Assembly: GCA_014281115.1 (NCBI GenBank)
Contig: JACONQ010000020.1
Location: 744,001-808,000 of the forward strand
Origin: Laburnicola sp. R22_1
Lineage: Eukaryota; Ascomycota; Dothideomycetes; Pleosporales; Didymosphaeriaceae
Direction of reading: 5' to 3'
DNA length: 64,000 nt
The notes beneath the pieces were generated by a model. It made no database searches, was not told where the DNA came from, and worked only from the letters and a program-made list of their open reading frames with translations. Shown in pieces: positions 34,342 through 46,105 of the stretch (position 1 is the stretch's first letter; the number at the start of each line of letters is the position of its first letter). A program made the position numbers and the translations under genes.

Positions 34342-35224
34342 CTAGATATGCTTGAATTCCACGTCCTGCAAACACAGCAGAGCTATTTCCGTCACTATCA
34401 CCGAACCCAACCTTCCCTTACAAGTTCGGAGGAATCCAGAAGCCTTCCGTTGGTCTTCCACCAGTACAGTCGAAGCTGTCGCTTCGTATTCAGACCGTGG
34501 CAGCCACAACGTGTGGGACAGACCACTAGCGCCGGCAGTTTTCCCTAGATTTCCAGCCATACTAATTAGCGTCACGTCTCCTCCATACGGAAGCGAAACA
34601 GAAGCCTCAAAATCTACCCATAGCCAATTACTCGACGGCGGCATCTATCGAGCATATCACCATGCGGCATTCCAAAATGGCGACGGGATAAGGCACAACT
34701 TGTGACAATGCCATCAAAAGCAGGCACTCCATATCCGTCTAATATATTGCTCAATGTCCCGGATGGATTTCCTTCCGCACTGGCCTTCAACCCGTCGGCA
34801 ACAATATTCGCCCACCAGGTTCGCGGAAGAAAAGAACTGATCAACTGACGCACCGGAGCTAGATTGCCCCAGGTGTGCAATATGTACAGACGTGGCGTCA
34901 TGACTGGACGTAGAGGAAACGCGGGGTTGTAGATGAAAATTGATTGAGGTTGAATATGGCTTTTTAGTGGGGTAGGGGTGTGGAAGAAGTGAGTGGACGG
35001 TGCTGTGGAAGGCTTCGAGAACGTGGGGGTTTGCTGTGCGATGCACGATCAGGGCGGCATGCTCGCTTTGATTTGACGCAGAAGGTGAACACGACACCTG
35101 AGTCCGAGTGATAGGTACAGCACTGTGTAAGAGATCGGTTAGCAGCACAACAGCCGATCCCCGCAAAACGCACGTCTTCTTCAGACCGCCTACCCTTCTG
35201 TACGAAGCACGCTACGCTAGACAT
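34342..35224 (-). CDS. Possible spliced gene of unknown function
   Basis: The minus strand shows protein-like stretches in different frames, as a spliced gene would: a start MSSVACFVQK at 35224, a block PRLYILHTWGNLAPVR within about 35000-34620, and a terminal block VDFEASVSLPYGGDV ending at TAG 34342. A good intron signal pair (GTAGGC ... GCTAAC ... TTACACAG) follows the start. I could not assemble a single frame-consistent model and recognise no domain. It may be a decayed gene or chance. Confidence 0.28.
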
Positions 35225-36154
35225 GGATACACTGAGCGGGCATCTGACCTCTCGTGAAACTGGTACAGATATTGTTTTCCTGGGCTGGACGACGTGTTTG
35301 GACAGCTGGGTTTCAGTCTGTTGCCGAGGTCGTTGATAGCGGTACGAGTTGTCAAGCATGGGTATTACAAAGGTATGGGGGAGCCGTTAGGTATCGGCAT
35401 GCGCATGCGCTGATCCTATCTATCCCTGGGGACAATTAGGGTGGAGATGAGGTTCTCGACTTGTGGCTGGCTTTCGATTGTTCGCGTCGACCAGGCCTCT
35501 CGCTTCTCGACGACGGCAACGAGCAGTAACGGTTAACCTCAGAACTCCATAACGACCTAGTGCATGAATTCGACCGTTCAGAAGCCAAGATGGAGCAAAG
35601 GACAAAGCCACGTAGAAATTCGAGTCTGGATGATGCAAGCAGGGATTTATCCGCTCATGGCTCCATTGATTCCAGTTAAGCGATGCCCGTGCGGGCCTAT
35701 GTGCCGGGTAAAGAGCATCTCGACACGGTCGAAACGAGATGTTTCCCCAGATTTCTCACGAATCATGACCAGCCCTCTTTAGAGGCTGACTCGCCATTGG
35801 CGAACAGTTCTTCTGGAAGCATTCGCCGTAACTGGCAACGGTTAGGCGCAGGGAGGAACCCCAAAATGGGGTATCGAATTGCTCACGCGTAAGGTGGCAG
35901 CGGGAGGGCTTGCGCCAGGACTGCCTTTTAATCGCACGCGGCCCAGCAGTCGCGGGGACGAGCCAGTGCCCCTCTACGCGTTTCTAAGTCTTCTTCTTCG
36001 TCTTCGCAGACTTGAATTGGAGCACATCTTCTGGGTCTCTCCTTTCTTTTGAGAGAGCACGTCGTCCTCACACTGCACCTTCCCCGGATTTACGCAACCC
36101 CTACCTCGCTAGCATTAGGTGCACGACGATCCCGTCGCTTGCGTGGCTGCGACC
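35225..36154. other. Intergenic region, no gene seen
   Basis: Only short overlapping frames on both strands. It includes the promoter of the amidase gene; a CTTCTTCTTCGTCTTCG pyrimidine tract at about 35990 is a typical fungal core-promoter feature. Confidence 0.5.
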
Positions 36155-38365
36155 ATGTTGAAGCTTATGAAAAAGGCCCTCGCGCCCTCCGCATTCGAAC
36201 CCGAGCTCCCGCCACAGTACTTCGAAAACCTCAATGTTGCGCGAAAACTCTCCTTTACATCCTCGAGCGACGGCTCTCTTCCAGAGTTCGACCCCCTCAT
36301 CGCATCCGCCTTCGACATTGCTGAGTTGCTGAATGCGGGTGCCATCACCAGCGTCGAGATCGTAGAAGCGTACCTGCACCAAATCGAACAGCACAACAGG
36401 AGAGGAAGGCAGTTGAGGGCACTGATCTCGGTGGCGCCGAGGCATGAGTTGGTGCGTATTGCGAGGAGGTTGGATGATGAGCGGGCGCGAGGCAAGAGGA
36501 GGGGGCCGTTACATGGGATTCCAATCGTGCTCAAGGATAACATTATGACGGATGCGAATCTGGGAATGGATACTACTGTCGGTACGTTGGTTCAAGTCAT
36601 CCTCAAGCAAATCGCTAATTGAGATCGGATGCTAGGCTCGTATGCTTTCGTAGGCTGTACCTCGAAGAAGAACGCCACTATCGTCGACCGACTGATCCGA
36701 AGAGGTCTGATCATACTGGGCAAAGCGAACCTGACTGAGTTCTGTGGCTTGAAGAACCCTTCGATGCCACCTGGATGGTCAGCAGTCGGAGGACAGTGTC
36801 AGTCGCCCTATGTTGCGAGGCATATTGCAAAGAAGAAGTTGCATTGGGAACTTTCGGCTCCAGGGGGCTCTTCGACAGGCTCAGCTGTGAGCATAGCATC
36901 TGGATTCAGTGCGCTTGCTATCGGGACGGATACTTTGGGCTCGCTGATCACACCTGCGAATCGCGCTGCGTTGTATGCCTTGAAGCCTACGGTCGGCGAA
37001 ATACCTATGGACGGTATATTCTCTCTCAGTAAGAGCTTTGATTCGGTTGGTGGAATGGTTCGTCAACTTCTCAATACGTCAGAATGCTACAATTTCTGAT
37101 ACACCATAGGCGAAATCCGCGAAAGACCTCGTAGCCCTTATGGATGTCCTCCTTTCACCCACAACCCGAGAACCTAGTTCCCGCTCCCAAAGAGCAAATT
37201 TCAAAATCAGAGAAGATTGGGGTAATTTGCGCATTGGTTTTACAGAGCCGACTATATGGAGCTCGTGGCGTAAGAGCGGTCGCATCAACAATGACGCTGA
37301 GCGCTTCATGGTACGTGTGTCTCTGTCGCCTGATGCAATCGAAACCATGGTGCCTGATCGGCGAAGTGGTCGGAACTGTGCTAATTATCTTAAAGCTCCA
37401 GAAATACAACGTGGTAGTGCAAAGCCTTATCGAAATGGGTGTCGATATTGTCTACCCTGTAGAACTTCCTAGCCAGAACGACCTAAACCTCAACGGCAAA
37501 AACAGCTTCGAGCCCATCGTTTGTACGCCATCCATTCTTTTCCGTTTCCCCTTCGCATCTCCTACCTACTCATGCTAACTACCCTAGACTCCGAGTTCAA
37601 AGAATGCATCACCGAATTCATTCGCCAATTCAAAACCACAAAAGTGCACTCCCTCGCTGAAATCATTAACTTCAACGTCGACCACCCAGAACTGACTCTG
37701 CCGTCCTGTACGTCCCCAATCTTGATCATGGCCCTTTCATCTACCATACTGACGTAAACACAAAAGCATGTCCCCACCAAAACGACCTCATCTCCGCCCT
37801 CCAATCCATAACCTCAAAAGCAGACTTGCACAAACTGCGTACCCACCTGTCCAACGCCGGCGGCCGCGACGGCCTCTCCTACCTCTTCACCCGCCACCAA
37901 CTCGACATCCTCGTCGCTCCCGGCGACTCCACGCTATCCACCCTCGCTGCCGCCGCCTCCTTCCCCACCGCAGCCTGCCCGCTCTCTGCGCTAAAACTAA
38001 ACGGCCAACCCTTCGGTCTAACTCTCACGTCGCCCCCACACACCGAATCCATCTTACTGCACTTCCTCACCGCATACGAAGCAACCTTCCCACCACGCGC
38101 ACTACCTCTACCCCTCTCCTCCGTGCCCTTGCAGGTCAACACCGAATTGGGCGTGGACAAGGGCGTAGTAGAAGTTATACTAGGAGAGTGGGACGCGCGG
38201 CCCTGGGGATGCAGTGCAGATGCGTTGGCAGGGTGGTTAAACAGGCGGTGGCGGAAGAGCGGGTATGAAGTTAGTGCTGAGACGGTGTGTGAGGTTCTTA
38301 GGGGGAATGGGAGGATGGCGTTTAGAGGGATGGGAGATGATGGGGAAGGGGTGTTTGCGCGGTGA
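36155..38365 (+). CDS. Amidase-signature family hydrolase (629 aa)
   Basis: Six exons: 36155-36581, 36636-37057, 37110-37310, 37402-37522, 37588-37707 and 37767-38365. Exon 4 could instead begin at 37396, in frame. Amidase-signature enzymes hydrolyse C-N bonds with a Ser-cisSer-Lys triad. The Lys is in GIPIVLKDNI, the cis-Ser in APGGSSTGSAVSIA, and the nucleophile Ser in IGTDTLGSLITPA. In the last motif a Leu replaces the commoner Gly or Asp before GS. The substrate cannot be read from sequence. A C-terminal extension after the core (GVDKGVVEVILGEWDARPW...) forms a separate conserved-looking segment of about 70 residues. No signal peptide or membrane segment is seen, so it is probably cytosolic. 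No cluster genes surround it. Confidence 0.85.
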
Positions 38366-38845
38366 TATGTGCATTGCATCTTTGCTTTATCTTCCCGTTT
38401 TACGTTTCATGATTGCGTTGGCTGCCGGTTGCGTTTGGCTTTAAGGAGTTTTCTTGTCCACGGTGGACTGGGCCTTTGGGTGGGGTTTAGCATGGCGTTG
38501 CATTTGGTATACCCTCACTGTTGCATTTTCATGAGTAGGATCAAGGCATGGAGCATATAAGGGCAGAGTCTATGAGAAAACTAAATAGTAAAGAACGCAT
38601 CCCGGTGGTGCATTGAAGATCTCATCAATATAACATATCACCACTTTCCAAGCGTCTGTAAGGCACATTGAAGATCCACATCAACATAGGTCGATACTTG
38701 CGTACATCTCATTCGCATTCGACGTAGCCTTTACGTCCTATCTAATACAATTGCGGCCTAGGAAGCCATCCCAGCTCTAGTCCCAAACAGGCTTATTGCG
38801 CATTATTACCTCCGAGCTTGCCTCAATAAACGTCAAAACCGTCTT
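38366..38845. other. Convergent 3' flanks of the amidase gene and SNX41
   Basis: AT-richer than the genes; no reading frame or repeat of note. Confidence 0.5.
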
Positions 38846-41077
38846 CTAGGCGTCGTCAATCACATGTGGCTGGATATTGTTGACTTCGGATTTCGCTTCC
38901 TCCCACGCGGCCTGATTCCGGCGCGCCCAGTCGATGTGGCATTGCGCAAACTCGATCTATTGCCGCAGTTTAGAAAATATTACAAAGCAGAGGTAACAGG
39001 ACAGGTGTATAAGCGAAGGAGTGGGGAGGCGTAGCTTACCATGTACCGTCGCAAGTCGTTCTCTTTCTCTTCTTGGAACCGGCGCAAATCCTTCAGCACG
39101 CCGGAGCTAGCATCCTTTGTGTCCTGCTCAGCGACGACTACTGCTTGCTCAAGCTGCCTGAAGTTAGCTGTAGACACTTGTGAGCCTGTTAGATATACGA
39201 ACCTGTTCCAAGCTCTCCCTTGTCTTGCCTATCTGATCCCTCCTCGTCCTTTCCGGATCTACATCTGCCATGCCCCTGAACGCATGCGTAATTGGTCCAA
39301 ACAATTTATTCGTGACGAAATTACCGCTCGGGCTCTTCTTGTGTGCATTTGTTGCAGATGTTGCGCTTGCCTCGGGACTACCTTGTGATGAGGATGGGGC
39401 ATGTTCGCCATGCGTGGACGGGAAGTCGGAGTCGATGGACACGGTGTCTTCGTCTGACCGTTTCTCGAGTCCGCTACTTCGCTGGGAGCTGTTCGAGGTG
39501 GAGCGAGTTCGTGGGGGATACGAATGACCAGCGCCGCTGAGATGCTGTTCTAATCGTTTCGCTTCGGCTTCGCTGCGTTCCAACGAGTCAAGTAGAGCTC
39601 TCTTCCTTTCCAACTCGTCCTTTGTCATTTCTTCCTGTATTCTCTTCAAGACGCGATATCTTAATACATTGCGGACGACGCCCGCGAACTGTGCGCTCTC
39701 GCGCATAGGCTCGGCGAAACTGGCGCTCAGTGATGAGGATAGCTCGGCGGTCGCAATATAGGTAGAATCGACTGCTTGCCCTGTCTTCTCGATGGCGGCC
39801 GCTAACGATTGCGATTGCTCGGATAGTGAGAAGGCGTTGAAGCGAGCGCCAAGTTCTGCTAAGTCCTCTCCCCAGGCTGACAGATGTGTCAATGTGCGCC
39901 TGTTCACCCTTTCCATGCTGCCCTGAAGTAGATTCTCGAGCTCTTTTGACGATAGTTCAAAGTTGACAAAGTATGGATCCAGCTCCTCCTCAGACAGTCT
40001 CTTAGTTTCTGGCGGAAAGCGACCGAAGACGTGCGGGCCAGGCGTCGTGTGTGCGGCTGTAGACGGCTGTGTAGCATAGTTCGGCGGAACGGTCGGAGTG
40101 CCCGAGGACGATGTCGCACTGTGGGCCTTGAGTCTTGCGGAGGTTGACGGGACGGGCAGGTAGCTGTGCGCTTGCGTGGGATTGGCCGCGTCAAGCGGGG
40201 GTGCCTTGAGGATTTGCTTGGGGATGTTCGAGACGGGCGGCGCGTGGAGGACCTCATTCTGCAACTCGACCTGATTAGCACGCGAACTTGGGCGACGCGG
40301 ATTATCTAGAAAGCGTACCCAGCTTGTGTGGGGATCGAGGAACCTCCAGAACACGCCGTCTTCAAAGACGTCCTGCATCCTCCGACACCGGTTCAAGAAA
40401 ACCGCCAACATGCGCTTCCTCAGCTCAATGATGCCTGCGTCTTCTTTTGCTTTGGTCGGCTTCGCAGCATAGTCTGCCATGGTATGCTTCTCGGGAATGG
40501 GGGGTATAATGAGCGTGGGATGCAGATTCACCAGCGTTGCCCGCAGCGAGGCAAACTCGGAATATCTGCGTCGTACCTCGAGGCCCTGTGGCATATTCAG
40601 TGACGCCCTTTTAGGTATAGCAGCCTTCGCCTACGCCAGTGTTGATCGTGTATGCGATCCAGCTTCCGCCGCCCTCCAGGTTCTTCCCCGCATACGTGAT
40701 GAGGATAGACGACTCGGGATTCTCGTACAGCCATTGCTCCACTCGGCTATCGTAGCCGCCTTTTCTAGGGACAATACGCTCGCCGGCGGACGGTCCCTCG
40801 TTGGCGTTGGCGTTGTCGTCGTCACCGTAGTCGACCTCGATCATGTCTCGCTGGGAAATGTATTCGGGCGATTCTTGTATGGGCGAAGATGCTTCCGAGG
40901 GCGGAGTCGCGGGGCGATAGGGTACTACGGGAAGGTCAGCACGCAGTGCCTGCACATATAGAAGTCGTCCCGGCAAGGCTTACAAGCGCCGGGCGAGGTT
41001 AGGCCAGGCACGTCCGAGGCATTGGAGTCGTGGCGGGCAAAGGAGCCGTATGGATTGTTGTCCTCGTCGTCCCACAT
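38846..41077 (-). CDS. SNX41: Sorting nexin Snx41/Atg20-type
   Basis: Exons 41077-40984, 40924-40635, 40585-39203, 39153-39040 and 38956-38846 give 663 aa with consistent phases. Snx41-type nexins bind PI3P on endosomes and function in endosome-to-Golgi retrieval and selective autophagy. The PX domain is split by introns: ILITYAGKNLEGGGSWIAYTI, then EVRRRYSEFASLRATL (the Arg-Arg-Tyr PI3P motif is intact) and PPIPEKHTMADYA. A Pro/Ser-rich insert follows, then a BAR-like helical half with coiled coils (LLDSLERSEAEAKRLEQHL). It ends KDLRRFQEEKENDLRRYM plus IEFAQCHIDWARRNQAAWEEAK, a typical Snx41 ending. An acidic patch (DDDNANANE) precedes the PX domain. It and VPS17 lie within 9 kb, but nothing suggests co-regulation. 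Confidence 0.87.
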
Positions 41078-41314
41078 GGTAGCGAAGGGCTGTGCTTCTG
41101 AGATAACAAGGGCGAAAGGATAGGAGATGGTGCCGTGGTGGTGGCCGGGCGAGAAAGCGAGCGCTGGTGTTTGGTGCCCTGCGCCAGCCCGCCCACACTG
41201 GTGCAGTGACGTTGATGCCGGGGCCCGAGCTCCTTCCTCACTGCGGCTGGCGCGGGCTCCTTCACCGCACGCGCATCCACACCGTCACCCGTCGCACCCA
41301 CCTTTACACATGCA

Positions 41315-43140
41315 TCACTTCACGGAATACGCGTCCCCTCTGTCTCCAGACGGCATCACACCCCTTAGCTCTCGCTCTCCAGTGCGGGCTGATGACCTTG
41401 CGCATTGCTCTCCCGTCAACATAGGAGCGTCTGGGTTTTGCCCTTCGGGCATGGGAGGAGACATGCCAAGAATTCTACGTCGTCTTGCACTCTGCCGGTC
41501 CACGTCTTCGTCGCCTTCGTTGCGCTCCAAATTCTCGACCGGCTCTGAGCTTCCTCTTGAGCCACCACGTACTTCCGCTGACTCTTCAGGCTTTGTTGCT
41601 GCGTCGTTTTGGTCATTGCCACCCACGATCGGATATCCATTGAAAATGGGAGATGGCGACTCTGGCTGTCTCACTCGGTCCTGGCCTACTTCCGGCTGCC
41701 TGCACATGTGGTCAAGTCAGTGAAGACGAAACAGACCCGCTGCAAGGCAACCTACCGCTCGGCTACTTCAGTTGGAGGCACCTCCTCAACCTCAATATCA
41801 GCATGCTGACGAGGCCGACGCTCAGGCTGCGGCCTTCTCCATGGCCCAGCTCGCCGCCCACCACGTCCCCGCGCCGGTGGTCTCGGATAATGCATCTCGT
41901 TGACTGCTCGGGAACACAGTCAGCAAACGACCATCGAATCATCGCATAGGATAAGCAAGGTTATCCTACATAATTGCACTGGGTATGGAGGAGCATTACT
42001 AGGTGCGAGTCCTCGCCTCCTATCTGCAGGAACACTTCTCAACTTGCGTCCCCCGTGAGATCTCATATGTGGTGCATACCTGGCATATTCTGCTGCTTCG
42101 CGTGGCTCGAAGTTGTTCATCCTACAGAGGAACGGACCAGGTATTAGCAGACAGACCAACCCTTGGGCCTCACATGCGCGAAGCGGACAGGTACGATGGG
42201 CAAGCGGCCAAACTCACCACTGTCTAGGATACGACGTTGGCGCAGGATTCCATAACCTCGACCGCATCTGCGTATGCTGTGGGAAATGGAAGGCAGACCG
42301 CTGCGTTGCGTGCGGGATGTGTGTTCGTGGGATCTCTTCTGCTGAGCTCGAAGACGAGCTCGAGGTGCTGCCTTCTTCAGATGCTGGAGGCGCGTTTCGC
42401 TTGAGGTGCTCGCGGACTATCGGCGGGTATTCGTCGCGTATGTCGATGAAGTCGATGCGGGTGGGTGCCGGCGGAGGTTGCGAGGACGAAGACGGTTCAT
42501 ACGCCTCTTCATACTGATGTTCTACTGAGCGAGGCGCGTGCTCTTCCGAGTGTGACTGTGGGCATGGCGGAAAGTACGTGGCTTGAGGATAAGCCGGTGC
42601 TACAGGCATCGGAAGAGCTGGCGAAACATCGAGTCGAGGTGCCATCCGAGCTGCAACCGGAAATGTGTGTTGAGCCGAGAACGGCTGTGTGAGAGGCACA
42701 TAAGGTACATAAAGAGGCGCATACGGTTGTGCGAGCATCCTCCCGCCATCAAGCACCATCCCATCACCGGCATCAAACGACATTCCCTCGCTCGACCACT
42801 CCCGTCTTTCTCTTAGTCTCTGCCTCGGCGACATATAGATCTCGTCACTGTCATGCCATTCCTCTACTTTCCTCCTACTCTTTTCCCTCCGATCCTCTCT
42901 TTCCCCTCCATCTGTTCTCCGTTCTTCTCTTCCACGTTCTGACTCAGCTGCCTCGCACTTAGCAGCCTTCTCTTGCCCATGGTCTTCTGGCGCTGGCTTC
43001 ACAAGGACGTGGAACCAATGCGCTAGGCGGAGGCATTTCTGGTGAATGTAGCGATGCAGGTAGTATACTGCAGCCCATAGGATGGCGGCACCAAAGAGAG
43101 CAGCGAACGTAATAGCGATGGCCAAGTTAGTAGTCCCCAT
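41315..43140 (-). CDS. Uncharacterised N-terminally anchored membrane protein (535 aa)
   Basis: Exons 43140-42218, 42121-41970, 41903-41756 and 41699-41315 fit together in phase. Residues about 6-28 form one membrane segment (IAITFAALFGAAILWAAVYY) with no cleavage site, so it is a signal anchor. The rest is hydrophilic: a highly charged region (REDRREKSRRKVEE), a Pro/Tyr-rich part (YAPLYVPYVPLTQP), a Ser run, and an Arg/Pro-rich third exon (RPPARGRGGRRAGPWRR). I recognise no domain. It could be a scaffold on the ER or plasma membrane. Its start lies upstream of a second small membrane-protein gene in the same orientation. Confidence 0.65.
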
Positions 43141-43746
43141 TATTCACTGGAAGTATTTGGAAGATAGAGAAAGTGACGAAAGATGAGATGAAATGATCAG
43201 CCATGGAAGGCCTGCAAACCGCGACATGAAATATTTCCCCCGAGTTTGTCCTGTAATGGTACAGGACATGTTTGTCGAGGACTAGCTCGACGCAAACATT
43301 CGAGGCTTGGTGCTACACCAGCAAGATTCCCATGGAGCAAACTCGGTCTGCACAACTCGAGTCCTGTCACGCTTCAGTCTCCGTAACGCAATCCCGTTAG
43401 TGCAGGGTTTTATTGGGTGGTTTTTCCAGTCATGCCCTGTCTGCCTGCCCTTTTCTAACAAGATCGAAGCAATCAATCAGCCATCCCAGCCGATTGCCCG
43501 TACTCGAACAATCCTCTCTTTCCTCCATCGTAGATTCGTAGAGAAAGCGTTTCCAATCCCGGAATACCGTTCACGAGTCACTCTTCCAACCTCCCAGGCA
43601 GGCATCCAAGCATTCAACTATCCACTCACTCCACCGCAACCTTTCACCCTACACTAATCCCAATTAGCACCCAGTCCCACCACACACTCTCCGCACACAC
43701 GTACCGCGCGCTTCCCTCTCCACCAATACCACCCCACTCCCTCCCT
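43141..43746. other. Upstream region of the membrane-protein gene
   Basis: No gene seen. Near 43246-43276 there is a small imperfect repeat (TTGTCCTGTAATGGTACAGGACA) with palindromic character. Confidence 0.4.
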
Positions 43747-43926
43747 TCATTTCGCAGTCCCATTCCGCTCCCCCACCTGCGCCTCCTCCTCTCGCTGCTG
43801 CAACTGCATATGCACCACCTCAGTCTCCACAACGCGCACACAATTGCGATACAAAATCCACGCGAGTCCGACGACGAAGATCCCCGAGAGAAACAGTATG
43901 AGGACGATGGTGTCGTTGTATTTCAT
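43747..43926 (-). CDS. Small single-pass membrane protein (59 aa)
   Basis: ATG at 43926 gives MKYNDTIVLILFLSGIFVVG and then LAWILYRN, one strong membrane helix followed by a basic residue and a charged coil (QLQQREEEAQVGE). An in-frame ATG at 43995 would add 23 Arg/Pro-rich residues. The helix and charge pattern are unlikely to be chance, but the gene is short and I recognise no family. A tandem palindromic motif lies about 300 bp upstream. Confidence 0.45.
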   Translation of the reverse strand: MKYNDTIVLILFLSGIFVVGLAWILYRNCVRVVETEVVHMQLQQREEEAQVGERNGTAK

Positions 43927-43995
43927 TTTAGAGCGGGGATTGGTGATGGGGTGGCGGCTCGCGTGCGGCGATTGAGGGCGTGGCCTGATTTCCAC

Positions 43996-44230
43996 GGTGT
44001 AGGGATGGGTGGGCGCAGGGCTGACTTGCTTGATACGAGGCGCGTGTGTAGTCGGGTGCGAAGAGCAGCGCGTGGGCAGTCGTGTAGCGGCGGTGGGTTG
44101 ATCGAGCGGGGTGCGGTGAGAGGAGTTGATTTAGGACGGCGTATGTTTTATCCTGTTGATATGGGAGCCTGGACAGGTCGTGCAGGATTGCGTAGCGATC
44201 AGTGAAAGGTAGCGGACTGAAGAACGAACA
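43996..44230. other. Upstream region of the small membrane protein gene
   Basis: No further gene seen. Confidence 0.35.
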
Positions 44231-44280
44231 TTCACTTCTACAGTGAAATATGCAGTTCACTTCTACAGTGAAATATGCAG
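44231..44280 (+). repeat. Perfect 25-bp tandem duplication with an internal palindrome
   Basis: Two identical adjacent copies (44231-44255 and 44256-44280), each holding TTCACT-TCTAC-AGTGAA, an inverted repeat of six bases around a five-base spacer. This looks like a paired regulator-binding site. It lies between the 3' end of the ZRT3-like gene and the start of the small membrane-protein gene. Confidence 0.85.
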
Positions 44281-44461
44281 ACCGCAATCACCCAACTGAA
44301 GCTGCAGCTGTCTCGCAAGCAGGCATTCTACATCCAAAACTCTTTTGCAAGAGTAGTGCTGGATTGTATCAAGATTAAACTACCTTCTCACATCAAAACA
44401 TTTATACAAACCACACCCTCTAGCCAAGCAGAGAACGTTGAACTTAACACCCCGCTTAAAA

Positions 44462-46105
44462 TCACGCCGTAAGCGCGCTCGACAAACCCAAAATGCCCAT
44501 GCCGCAAAACGAGCTTATGAAGCATAGTTTCCTCGAATGCGTCAACTCTAGACTCTCGCCGAACAACTGCAGACTAACCATCGCCATTACGCCCGCCGTA
44601 AGTGCAAACATAATGCCGTACGCCATCTCCCCAGGCTCTCCCGCTTCACCCTCTCCAGCCCTCGTCTTCGCAATCTTGAACCACAAAGCAGCTACACCGG
44701 CACCGAGTGGTTGGGAGGCGCCACCGAGAAGGGTCGACCAGAACATGGCCTTCCAGCGTGAATTGATGGCGAGGTATAGCGGGAGTGCCATGGCAAAGCC
44801 TTCGGTGATGTTGTGGATGAAGAGCGCGAGGAAAATGGAGACGCCCAGGCGGGGGTTGGCATGGTTCGTTGCGTAGGTTATGAAGCCTTCGGGGATCTTG
44901 TGGAGGGCGATGGCGATGCTGGTTTGAAGTCCAATGGACAAAAAGGCGTTGGTGGGAACGTGATGGTGGTGGGCATGGGTAGGCGACGAGGAGGCTGATG
45001 AGGCGCGGGATACTATCGAGTGTTGGCTGGGTTGTTTGTGCAGCGAACGGCAGTTGCCATTCGTCGAAACAAGGCTGGTTTGGGAGATTTCCAATTCGGC
45101 GGGACTGGAGACTGTGGGCGTCAGCGGCGCATTTTCTTCTACATCCTGGAGGTTGTGGAGGAGTGGTTGGCGCTCAGCTGGCAACATCTGAGTCCGAGAC
45201 CCAGCAGGCCTAGTAGGGATCTTTCCCGAAGCAGAGTGTGACAACCGTGGTATCCTGTCGTGCTGGACGTTCTTGAAGCATTCGTTTCCGCATGGATCGG
45301 AATAGCCGAAACATCTTCCGTTCTCGTCACAAAATTCCTTAGAACCCGTAACAAGTTGAGAAACTTTCGTGGAAATCTGCGTATGCAGAGACGGCGTTCT
45401 AGCCGGGAATCTTGGATGGTGATGCTGGTCTGTGCCGCCATGGGAGGAATAGGATTGTTCCAGTGGGCTGTTCCACTGCTCTTCCATGAGCACGTTGCAG
45501 GATTGAGAATGATCATGTTCTGCATGAGCGTCATCTGCCTTTCCCCCCTCTTCATCGTCATGAGCATGGTCGCAGTCGACAACCGAATGCGGAATATACT
45601 GATGTAGAATCCGTGACACGACGGCAATGCCGAGCGCCCCAATTAGAAAGCTCCCCATGAGGACCAAAGTCGCTATCCTGGGGCTCAGTCCGCCTTTTTG
45701 AAGATAATTCTTGGCGGACGGCAGCATACTATACAGTGACGAGAAGATCTGAGGTCGATACGTCAGCTGACGCAATCCTCATGGCAGAGGCAAAGTCGTG
45801 CTGTGGCAGCAATCATACGCACCATGACGCCAAATGATAAACTCAGACCTGAAGATAGAAATGGGTTGCTGTTCTCTATCCTGAAACTCTTCTTCCCAGG
45901 CAGCAGACGGACAATGAGATCGACGCATATTATTGAAGCTGGTGGCAATTAGCACGCCATTGTTTCCTGACGGGATTTGGGTTTACCTCCGAATGTGCAT
46001 GCTAGTAGGCGTGTTAGTATTCATCGCAATGAATGTACGAATCCTCTCACCTATGCCGCTGACCACGGTCATGATCAATCCCCGGTCATCGTTGTCGAGC
46101 CCCAT
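44462..46105 (-). CDS. ZRT3: ZIP-family zinc transporter, Zrt3-like
   Basis: Exons 46105-46051, 45938-45823 and 45748-44462 give 485 aa. Zrt3-type ZIP proteins release stored zinc from the vacuole into the cytosol. The N-terminal helices contain CVDLIVRLLPG and, across intron 2, GLSLSFGVM-IFSSLYSMLP. A long His/Asp-rich loop follows (DHAHDDEEGG ... HAEHDHSQS). The helix-IV metal motif ALHKIPEGFITY and helix-V motif HNITEGFAMALP are intact, as expected of a working ZIP channel. The C-terminus has the last helices (MFALTAGVMAMVSLQLF). Start 46105 is chosen because exon 1 (MGLDNDDRGLIMTVVSGIA) splices in frame into helix I. Confidence 0.87.
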
